From: Massilia pinisoli
GTDB taxonomy: Bacteria; Pseudomonadota; Gammaproteobacteria; Burkholderiales; Burkholderiaceae_D
DNA: 64,000 bases
Direction: 5' to 3'
Assembly: GCF_024753285.1 (NCBI RefSeq)
Contig: NZ_JANUGW010000020.1
Span: 1-64,000 of the forward strand
Part shown: in pieces, positions 5,710-13,069 of the stretch
How the letters are laid out: each line of letters opens with the position of its first letter
How positions within the stretch are numbered: position 1 is the stretch's first letter
The notes under the pieces: generated by a model
Databases searched by the model: none
The model's input: only the letters and a program-made list of their open reading frames with translations
Told to the model about the DNA's origin: nothing
Made by a program: the position numbers and the translations under genes

Positions 5710-8700
5710 ATGATGCCGCGCCGCAATCGAGCGCCCCGTTTGCCGGCGCTGTTGCGCATGGCCTGCTGCCTGTTGCTGGCGTGCCTGTGCTCGGCGGCGC
5801 TGGCCGCTGCGCCGCGCAGCCTGCGCTTCGAACGCATCGGGCTCGAAGAAGGGTTGTCGCAGGAGTCCGTCCTCGCCATGCTGCAGGACCGCGACGGCTT
5901 CATGTGGTTCGGTACGCAGGCGGGCCTGAACCGCTTCGACGGCTACCGCACCCAGGTGTTCCGCAACGATCCCAACGATCCGGCCAGCCTGGCCGACAAT
6001 TACGTCCGCGCCGCGTACGAGGATGGCCAGGGCCGCTTGTGGTTCGGCACGCGCGGCGGCCTCGCGCGCTTCGATGCCGCCACCCGCACGTTCATCCGCC
6101 AGCCCCTGCAGGCCGCCGGCGCGCGCGATACCCGCACGAGCGCCGTCACGGCGATCATCGGCGACGGCGCCGACGGCCTGTGGGTGGGCACCAGCGACGG
6201 GATCGTGCACGTCGATCCGGCCACGGGCGGCGTCCTCAAGCTGCGCCACGACAGCCGGGACCCCGGCAGCCTGCGCGACGACCGCGTCACGGCGCTCGCC
6301 CTCGATCCGCACGGCGGCCTGTGGGTCGGCAGCGGCGTCGGCCTCGACCACCTGCCGGTGGGCGGCGTCCGCTTCGAGCATGTCGACATCGAGGCCGGCA
6401 ACGGCAAGCGCAACACGGTTGGCGCGCTGTCGATGGGACCGCGCGACACCTTGTGGATCGGCACCGACGCGGGCCTCGAAGCGTGGCGCATCGGCGACGG
6501 TCCGCCGCAGCGCCATCACGTCGGCGCCGACGAGGGCATGGGCGAAGGCCGGGTGCGCGCCTTGTATCACGACCAGGGCAGCAACCTGTGGGTGGGTACG
6601 GAACTCGACGGCCTCAAATGGCGCGACCCGGCCAGCGGCCGCTTCGTCGGCTATGTCAGCCAGCCGCTCGACCGCCACTCGCTGTCCGACAACCAGGTCA
6701 CGTCGGTCTGGGTCGACCGCACGGGGACGCTGTGGGCCGGCACGATGTTCGGCGGCGTCAACCGCGCCGACCTGGCGAGCGGCGGCTTTGCCCGCTTCTC
6801 CATGCTGCCGGGCGAAGCGGCCGACCTGCGCAGTGCGCGCAAGATCCGCACGATCGCCATCGGCGCCGACGGCCGCCTGTGGCTCGGCACCACTGCCGGC
6901 GGCATCGTGCACTTCGACCCCAACAGCGGCCATGCCGACGTGCTGCGCCACGATCCGGCGAATCCCGCGAGCCTGCCGGACGACATGGTGAACCGCGTGC
7001 TGCCGGGGCGCGGCCGCCTGTGGGTGGGCTCCCCCAGCGGCCTGTCATGGCGCGACCCGGCGACGGGCCGGTTCACGCAGGTGCCGCTGGGCCGCGAGGC
7101 CGGCGCCAACTGGGTGCAGGACTTGATGCTCGACCGCGCCGGGGCGCTGTGGATCGTCACCCGCGGCGGCCTGTTCATGCTGGCGCCGGACGGCCACACG
7201 ATGCGCGGCTGGCGCCACGATCCGGCCGTTCCGGGCAGTCTCGGCGAGAACTACGGCTTCGCCGTGCTCGAGGACCGCGCGGGCGCCATCTGGATCGGCA
7301 CGGAGAATGGCCTCGACCGCTACGACCGCGCGACCGGCCTCTTCACGCACTACCGCCACGATCCGGCCGACCCCACGAGCCTGGGCCACAACCGCGTCTA
7401 CTACCTGTACGAATCGGCGCGTGGCGACCTCTGGGTCGGTACGGCGGGCGGCCTGCACCGCGTGGAGCGGGGCGCCGGGGGCAACGTCACGTTCCGGCCG
7501 TTCCCCGTGACGACCGCGCGCGACCAGGTGCCGATCGGCGGCATCCTCGAGGACGGCAACGGGCAGATCTGGGTCAGCACGACGGTCGGCCTGACCCGCG
7601 TCGACCCGGACACGGGGCGCTACAAGAACTACACGGCGAAGGACGGCCTCACGGACGGCTCGTACTTCGTCGGCTCGGCCGCGCGGGGCGCCGACGGCGA
7701 GCTGCACTTCGGCGGCATCAGCGGCATGACGTCGTTCCAGCCCGAGGACATCCACGACAATCCGTTCCCGCCTGCCGTCGCCATCACTGATTTCCTCGTG
7801 TTCAACCGGCCGCGCGCGCTGCCGGCCGCCATCGAGCGCCTGCGCGACGTGCGCCTCTCCCACCGCGAGTCCGTATTTACCCTGGAATTCGCGGCGCTGC
7901 ACTACGCCGACCCGCAGGCGAATCGCTACGCCTACCGCCTGCGCGGCTTCGACCAGGACTGGACCGAGACGGACGCCGCCAAGCGCTTCGCCACGTACAC
8001 GAACCTCGATCCGGGCGACTATGTGTTCGAGGTGCGGGCCGCCAACAAGGACGGCGTGTGGAGCGAGAAGCCGGCCACGCTCGGCATCTCGATCACGCCG
8101 CCGTTCTGGATGACGTGGTGGTTCCGCCTGGCCGTGGCGAGCGTGCTGGCGGCGACCGTCGTCGCGCTGTACCGCCTGCGCGTGCGCGTGCTCGTGCAGC
8201 AGACCGAGCGTCTCGAGCACCAGGTGGGCGCGCGCACCGCGGAACTCGTGCTGCAGAAGGAGCAGGCCGAACGCCGCAAGCAGGAAGCCGAGGCGCAGAA
8301 GGAAGCCGTGGAGCAGGCGCGCCGCAACATCGCCCTGTTGTCCGACATCGGCCGCGAGCTGACGGCGAACCTGGACGGCGAGGCGATCATGGCCAATGTG
8401 TACGGCCAGGTGCGCCAGCTGATGGACGCGCCGCTGTTCGCGATCGGTCTCGCGCACGCGGACGGCCTGCTTGCGTATCCGTACGTCGTCGCGGACGGCC
8501 GCCGCGTGCCCGAAGCGGGACTGTTCCCCGCGCGCGTGCGCGGGCTTGGCGCGTACTGCCAGGCGACGGGCGAGGAAATCCTGATCGGCGACCTCGCGCG
8601 CGACTACGCCCGCTTTGCGGGCCTCGTGCGCGACGTGCTCGGCACGGATCCCGCCGACGCCGACGCGGGCGCGCTGCCGCCACTGCGCTCGCTGCTGTTC

Positions 8701-9648
8701 GTGCCGATCCTCGTCGGCAGCCGCGTGCTGGGCGTGATCACGGTGCAGAGCGGACGTCCGGGTGCGTACCACAACGTGCAGCTCGACATGCTCAGCACCC
8801 TCGCATCGTACGTCGGCGTCGCGCTCGACAACGCGGACGCCTACCGTCAACTGAAGGAAACGCAGGCGCAGCTGGCGGCGCGTGAAAAGCTCGCGTCGCT
8901 CGGTTCCCTCGTCGCCGGCGTCGCGCACGAATTGAATACGCCGATCGGCAACAGCCTGCTGATGGCCAGCACCTTGCAGGAAAAGACGGACGCGCTGGCC
9001 GACCGGTTCGCGCACAACGCCTTGAAGAAATCGGACCTGGAGACATGGATCGCGGCCGCGCGCGAGGCGGGGAGCCTCATCGTGCGCAGCCTGAACGCGG
9101 CGGCGGACCTCGTGAACAGCTTCAAGCAGGTGTCCGTCGACCAGGCCAGCACGCAGCGGCGCCGCTTCGACCTGGGCCAGGCCTGCCACGAGATCGCCGC
9201 CACGATGATGAACCAGGTGCGCCGCGCCGGCCACACGCTCGAACTGCGCGTGCCGCCGGGGATCGCGATGGACAGTTATCCGGGGCCGTTCGGCCAGGTC
9301 GTCATCAACTTCATCAACAACGCGCTGCTGCACGCGTTCGACGCCCCGGGCGGCCGGATGGTGCTCACGGCCACGCCGATCGACGGCGGCCGCGTGCGCA
9401 TCGAATTTTCCGACGACGGCCGCGGCATCGCGCCGGAACATTTGTCGCGCATCTTCGACCCGTTCTTCACGACCCGCATGGGGCAGGGCGGCACGGGACT
9501 CGGGATGAACATCGCGTACAACCTCGTGACGACCGTGCTGCAGGGGACGATCCGCGTGGAGAGCAGGCCGGACGCGGGTACGGCGTTCATCCTCGAGTTG
9601 CCACTGCGGGCGGTGGAGGCGCCCGTACCCGTGCGGGCGGACGGCTAG
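5710..9648 (+). CDS. Beta-propeller sensor histidine kinase with GAF domain
   Basis: A 1312-residue membrane kinase. A signal peptide (about 1-30) precedes about 700 residues of two-component-regulator propeller repeats (recurring LWVGTxxGL and FVGY/FTHYRHDPADPTSL units), then a Y_Y_Y domain ending about 795, one transmembrane helix (about 805-825), a coiled coil rich in E, K and Q, a GAF domain (about 880-1050), HisKA with H1073 in VAHELNTP, and HATPase_c (INFINNALLHAF, DDGRGIA, GTGLGMNIAYNL). There is no C-terminal receiver or HTH, unlike the hybrid one-protein systems of Bacteroidetes, so an unlinked response regulator must exist. The periplasmic propeller suggests sensing of a polymer or its breakdown products (family knowledge). 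ATG 5710 was chosen because it places the signal peptide at the N-terminus. Confidence 0.9.
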   Translation: MMPRRNRAPRLPALLRMACCLLLACLCSAALAAAPRSLRFERIGLEEGLSQESVLAMLQDRDGFMWFGTQAGLNRFDGYRTQVFRNDPNDPASLADNYVRAAYEDGQGRLWFGTRGGLARFDAATRTFIRQPLQAAGARDTRTSAVTAIIGDGADGLWVGTSDGIVHVDPATGGVLKLRHDSRDPGSLRDDRVTALALDPHGGLWVGSGVGLDHLPVGGVRFEHVDIEAGNGKRNTVGALSMGPRDTLWIGTDAGLEAWRIGDGPPQRHHVGADEGMGEGRVRALYHDQGSNLWVGTELDGLKWRDPASGRFVGYVSQPLDRHSLSDNQVTSVWVDRTGTLWAGTMFGGVNRADLASGGFARFSMLPGEAADLRSARKIRTIAIGADGRLWLGTTAGGIVHFDPNSGHADVLRHDPANPASLPDDMVNRVLPGRGRLWVGSPSGLSWRDPATGRFTQVPLGREAGANWVQDLMLDRAGALWIVTRGGLFMLAPDGHTMRGWRHDPAVPGSLGENYGFAVLEDRAGAIWIGTENGLDRYDRATGLFTHYRHDPADPTSLGHNRVYYLYESARGDLWVGTAGGLHRVERGAGGNVTFRPFPVTTARDQVPIGGILEDGNGQIWVSTTVGLTRVDPDTGRYKNYTAKDGLTDGSYFVGSAARGADGELHFGGISGMTSFQPEDIHDNPFPPAVAITDFLVFNRPRALPAAIERLRDVRLSHRESVFTLEFAALHYADPQANRYAYRLRGFDQDWTETDAAKRFATYTNLDPGDYVFEVRAANKDGVWSEKPATLGISITPPFWMTWWFRLAVASVLAATVVALYRLRVRVLVQQTERLEHQVGARTAELVLQKEQAERRKQEAEAQKEAVEQARRNIALLSDIGRELTANLDGEAIMANVYGQVRQLMDAPLFAIGLAHADGLLAYPYVVADGRRVPEAGLFPARVRGLGAYCQATGEEILIGDLARDYARFAGLVRDVLGTDPADADAGALPPLRSLLFVPILVGSRVLGVITVQSGRPGAYHNVQLDMLSTLASYVGVALDNADAYRQLKETQAQLAAREKLASLGSLVAGVAHELNTPIGNSLLMASTLQEKTDALADRFAHNALKKSDLETWIAAAREAGSLIVRSLNAAADLVNSFKQVSVDQASTQRRRFDLGQACHEIAATMMNQVRRAGHTLELRVPPGIAMDSYPGPFGQVVINFINNALLHAFDAPGGRMVLTATPIDGGRVRIEFSDDGRGIAPEHLSRIFDPFFTTRMGQGGTGLGMNIAYNLVTTVLQGTIRVESRPDAGTAFILELPLRAVEAPVPVRADG

Positions 9649-9658
9649 GCCGCGCGGC

Positions 9659-10618
9659 TCACACGACGTTGGTCGGCTTCCCCGCCACCCACGCCTCGAG
9701 ATTGTCGACCAACATATCGGCCAAGGTCTGCATCGCGCCGCCGCTGGCCCACGCCACGTGCGGCGTCAGCACGAAGTTCGGCAGCCGCAGCTGCAGCAGC
9801 GGATTGTCGGCGGCGGGCGGCTCCTTGCTCAACACGTCGAAGCCGGCACCGGCGATCGTGCCGTCGGTGAGCGCCTGCGCCAGCGCCGCTTCGTCGACGA
9901 GGCCGCCGCGCGCCGTGTTGATCAGGATGGCGTTCTTTTTCATCGCCGCCAGCTCGCGCGCGCCGATCATGTGGCGCGTCGCGTCCGTGAGCGGCAGGTG
10001 CAGGCTGACGACGTCCGACGTGGCCAGCAGGTCGTCCAGCGGGAGCGTGGTGACGTCGGTGTCCGCGGCGGGGGAGCGCGACGTGACGGCGACGTCCATC
10101 CCGAACGCGCGCCCGATCTGTGCGACGCGCCGGCCCAGCGCACCGTAGCCGACGATGCCCAGGCGGCTGCCCGCGAGGTCGCCGATCGGGTGGTCGAGCA
10201 GGCAGAAACGCGTCGACCGTTCCCAGCGGCCCGCTTCGACGTCGACGACGTAGGCGCGCAGGTTGCGGCGCACGGCGAGGATCAGCGCGAAGCAGTGCTC
10301 GGGCACGGAGACGAGCGAGTAGTTACGGATGTTGGCGACGACGATGCCGCGCGCGCGGCAGGCGGCGAGATCCACGTTGTCCATGCCGGTGGCGGCCACG
10401 GCGACCATCTTCAGGTCGGGCAGTTGCGCGATGGTGTCCGCGCGCAGCGGCACCTTGTTCGTGATGGCGATCGTCGCGCCGCGCAGGCGTTCCACGACCT
10501 CGTCCGGCTGCGTGGCCCCGTGGTCGGTCCACGTGTGCGCGAACGCGGGCGTGCGGATGTCGGCGATCAGGCTGTCGCGGTCGAGGAAGACGATCTTGTG
10601 CTGAGCAATGTCGTGCAT
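9659..10618 (-). CDS. D-2-hydroxyacid dehydrogenase (probable hydroxypyruvate/glycerate dehydrogenase)
   Basis: A 319-residue NAD(P)-dependent oxidoreductase of the D-isomer 2-hydroxyacid dehydrogenase family. Visible are the Rossmann motif GIVGYGALGRR (about 148-158), the catalytic Arg in NTARGGLVDE, the Glu in DVLSKEPP and the His in LTPHVAWAS. The spacing and the EHCFALIL segment are close to glycerate dehydrogenase/hydroxypyruvate reductase, which reduces hydroxypyruvate to D-glycerate; the exact substrate is not proven. It starts at ATG 10618 rather than a TTG fifteen bases upstream. It lies tail-to-tail with the propeller kinase and downstream of a terminator, so it is probably transcribed alone. 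Confidence 0.88.
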   Translation of the reverse strand: MHDIAQHKIVFLDRDSLIADIRTPAFAHTWTDHGATQPDEVVERLRGATIAITNKVPLRADTIAQLPDLKMVAVAATGMDNVDLAACRARGIVVANIRNYSLVSVPEHCFALILAVRRNLRAYVVDVEAGRWERSTRFCLLDHPIGDLAGSRLGIVGYGALGRRVAQIGRAFGMDVAVTSRSPAADTDVTTLPLDDLLATSDVVSLHLPLTDATRHMIGARELAAMKKNAILINTARGGLVDEAALAQALTDGTIAGAGFDVLSKEPPAADNPLLQLRLPNFVLTPHVAWASGGAMQTLADMLVDNLEAWVAGKPTNVV

Positions 10619-10662
10619 GGCTGTCCCGGGCAAAGAAGGACTGCCATTGTAGAGCGCGGACG

Positions 10663-10690
10663 AAAAAAAGACAGGGCGGACCCTGTCTTT
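10663..10690 (-). terminator. Terminator behind the Ala/Lys-rich protein gene
   Basis: A 10-bp stem (AAAGACAGGG/CCCTGTCTTT) with a CGGA loop and a run of A on the plus-strand left side. On the minus strand it forms a stem followed by Us, 36 bases past the stop codon at 10726. Confidence 0.85.
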
Positions 10691-10725
10691 CGAGGATGGA
10701 GGGGCTTGAGCCGGTTCGCGGCGCC

Positions 10726-11067
10726 TTACTTGGCGGCGTCGGCCTTCTGGTCTGCGTGTGCCTCGGCCTTCTCGGCTGCGGCTTCCGCCTTGGCTTTGGC
10801 GGCTTTCTTGTGTGCTTTGGCTTTCTTCTTCGTGGCGTCGGCTTTCGCGACGGCGACGTCTGCATTCGCTTCCGCGGCTTTCTTCTCCAGCTTCGCATCG
10901 GCCTTCACGTCGGCCTTTTCTTCCTTGGCTTCGGCTTTCGCGGCTTTCTTGTCTGCCTTGATCTCGGCTTTGGCGGCCGGCGTCGTCGTGGCCGGGGTGG
11001 TGGCCGTCTGCGCGAACGCCGCGGTGGCGAACAGGCCTGCGATCAGGGTAGCGACGATTTTGCTCAT
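10726..11067 (-). CDS. Exported Ala/Lys-rich low-complexity protein
   Basis: A 113-residue protein with a clear Sec signal peptide (MSKIVATLIAGLFATAAFA, cleavage after AFA) and then about 90 residues made almost only of A, K, D, E and T in AKAEAK/KADAK patterns. This would form a charged helix resembling the middle of TolA or histone-like tails. No catalytic domain is present. AAGGAAA precedes the ATG. Function unknown; proteins of this type recur in the family's genomes (general impression, not searched). Confidence 0.8.
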   Translation of the reverse strand: MSKIVATLIAGLFATAAFAQTATTPATTTPAAKAEIKADKKAAKAEAKEEKADVKADAKLEKKAAEANADVAVAKADATKKKAKAHKKAAKAKAEAAAEKAEAHADQKADAAK

Positions 11068-11198
11068 GGCGATGTTTCCTTCAGGTGTCGTTGAGAGGCG
11101 GGAAGATTCCCGAGCTACTGGGCCACAAACGCTGCCGCCGTGCGTCCGGTTGACGGCTCTTTACATCCCGTTACAACTACTTATGCGACCGTGCGGTG

Positions 11199-11228
11199 TT
11201 TGACAGTGGAAATTATTCGAACGATACT
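11199..11228 (+). promoter_or_regulatory. Promoter of the M28 peptidase gene
   Basis: TTGACA at 11199-11204, an 18-bp spacer and GATACT at 11223-11228. It lies downstream of the in-frame GTG at 11196, so that codon cannot be the start; the peptidase start must be the GTG at 11289 or later. Confidence 0.6.
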
Positions 11229-11288
11229 CTGGCGGCACTCCCGGCCTACCCGGCCAACACCACAACATCGACACTACCGAGATCGCCC

Positions 11289-12962
11289 GTGAGAACACCA
11301 ACCTCCACCCTCCGTACCACCCTGACCGCCATCGCACTCGCCACCGCGGCGCTGGCCGCACAGGCCGCAGACACCGTCCACATCGATACGCAGCGCCTGT
11401 CGCAGGACGTCAAGGTGCTGTCGTCCGACGCGTTCGAAGGCCGCGGCCCGAACACGCCCGGCGAAACGAAGACCGTGAACTACCTGATCGAGCAGTTCAA
11501 GCTCGCGGGCCTGCAGCCTGGCGGCGACCTCGTCGACGGCAAGCGCGGCTGGACCCAGGACGTGCCGCTGGGCCGCTTCGAGATCCAGGGCCCGGTCGAC
11601 GTGACGGTGTCCGAGGGCGGCACGACGAAAAAGTTCACGCAAGGCAACGAGATCGCGATCCGCGCGGCCATGACGGGCGCGAAGGCGGTCGACTTCAAGA
11701 ACGCGCCGCTCGTCTTCGTCGGCTACGGCGTCACCGCGCCGGAGCGCAAGTGGGACGATTTCAAGGGCCAGGATCTGAAGGGCAAGCTGGCCGTCGTGCT
11801 GATCAACGACCCGGACTTCGAGACGGGCAAGGGCGACTTCGGCGGCAAGGCCATGACCTACTACGGCCGCTGGACCTATAAATACGAGGAAATGGCACGC
11901 CGCGGCGCGATCGGCACGTTGATCGTCCACGAGACGGCACCCGCGTCGTACGGCTGGGCCACGGTGAAGAACTCGAACACGAACGTGCAATACGACATCG
12001 TGCGCAAGAATCCGCTGGAATCGCATGCGCCGGTCGAAGCGTGGATCCAGCGCGACGTCGCCGTCGACCTGTTCAAGCATGCGGGCCTCGACTTCGACAA
12101 GCTCAAGAAGCAGGCGCAAACGCGCGCGTTCAAGCCCGTCGCGCTGAAGGGCGTGACGATGTCGGCGCACTACGGCGTCGACGCCAAGGTCATCACGTCG
12201 AAGAACGTGCTGGCCATCCGTCCGGGCAGCGCGCATCCGGACCAGGTCGTGATGTACAGCGGCCACTGGGACCACCTCGGCGTCGGCGAGCCGGACGCCA
12301 AGGGCGACAAGATCTACAACGGCGCCATCGACAACGGCACGGGCATCGCCGCGCTGCTGGAACTGGGCCGCGCCTTCGCGAACGCGCCTGCGCCCAAGCG
12401 CAGCGTCGTGTTCCTCGCCGTGACGGCGGAAGAGAAGGGCCTGCTGGGTTCCGAATACTATGCGAGCAATCCCGTCTATCCGCTGGCGAAGACGGTGGGC
12501 GTCATCAATATGGACGCGCTGAGCCCGTACGGCCCGGCGCACGACTTCTCGATCTCCGGCAGCGCCAAGCTCGACCTGCTGGACGAGCTGATCGCGAAGG
12601 CGAAGCAGGGCGGCCTGCGCTTCTCGCCGGATCCGAAACCGGAGGCGGGCCACTTCTTCCGTTCCGACCACTTCTCGTTCGCCAAGCACGGCGTGCCGGC
12701 GGTGTCGTTCGAGTCGGGCCAGGACTGGGAGCAGGGCGGCGTCGCGGCCGGCAAGGCGTCTGAAGAAAAATACGTGAACAACGCCTACCACCAGCCCGCC
12801 GACGAGTGGAGCGCGTCGTGGCCGTTCACGGGCATGGCGCATGACCTCGGCATCCTGTACGCGCTGGGGCGCGACCTCGCCGATTCGTCCGTGTGGCCGA
12901 ACTGGGCGAAGGATTCCGAGTTCCGCGCCGCGCGCGACGCGACGGCGGCCGAGCGCAAGTAA
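11289..12962 (+). CDS. M28 family metallopeptidase with PA domain
   Basis: A 557-residue exported zinc peptidase. A signal peptide ends near AALAAQA (about residue 27). A protease-associated (PA) insert (about 110-260) precedes the M28 catalytic domain. The co-catalytic zinc ligands can be read in order: His in YSGHWDHLG, bridging Asp in GAIDNGTG, Glu-Glu in TAEEKGLLGS, Asp in INMDALSP and His in FRSDHFSFAKHG. M28 enzymes are aminopeptidases or glutamate carboxypeptidase-like; the substrate here is unknown. It is probably periplasmic or secreted. The start is GTG 11289, supported by the promoter at 11199-11228. Confidence 0.9.
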   Translation: MRTPTSTLRTTLTAIALATAALAAQAADTVHIDTQRLSQDVKVLSSDAFEGRGPNTPGETKTVNYLIEQFKLAGLQPGGDLVDGKRGWTQDVPLGRFEIQGPVDVTVSEGGTTKKFTQGNEIAIRAAMTGAKAVDFKNAPLVFVGYGVTAPERKWDDFKGQDLKGKLAVVLINDPDFETGKGDFGGKAMTYYGRWTYKYEEMARRGAIGTLIVHETAPASYGWATVKNSNTNVQYDIVRKNPLESHAPVEAWIQRDVAVDLFKHAGLDFDKLKKQAQTRAFKPVALKGVTMSAHYGVDAKVITSKNVLAIRPGSAHPDQVVMYSGHWDHLGVGEPDAKGDKIYNGAIDNGTGIAALLELGRAFANAPAPKRSVVFLAVTAEEKGLLGSEYYASNPVYPLAKTVGVINMDALSPYGPAHDFSISGSAKLDLLDELIAKAKQGGLRFSPDPKPEAGHFFRSDHFSFAKHGVPAVSFESGQDWEQGGVAAGKASEEKYVNNAYHQPADEWSASWPFTGMAHDLGILYALGRDLADSSVWPNWAKDSEFRAARDATAAERK

Positions 12963-12970
12963 CACGCGAC

Positions 12971-12997
12971 GGGTGGCGCGCACCATGCGCGCCACCC
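12971..12997. terminator. Perfect hairpin after the M28 peptidase gene
   Basis: A 12-bp perfect stem (GGGTGGCGCGCA/TGCGCGCCACCC) with a CCA loop, starting nine bases after the M28 stop codon. There is no U-tract, so it is either a weak or Rho-assisted terminator or an RNA-stabilising 3' stem. Confidence 0.45.
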
Positions 12998-13069
12998 ACG
13001 GTTAGGTGGCGAACAGTCGCGCCCGCACCGCCTGCCTACACTGAGGCAAATCGATGCGGAGGTGATGCC

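Noticed and set aside
11196-11288. Upstream GTG start for the M28 peptidase
   Set aside because: It lies before the -35 box of the likely promoter and would bury the signal peptide.
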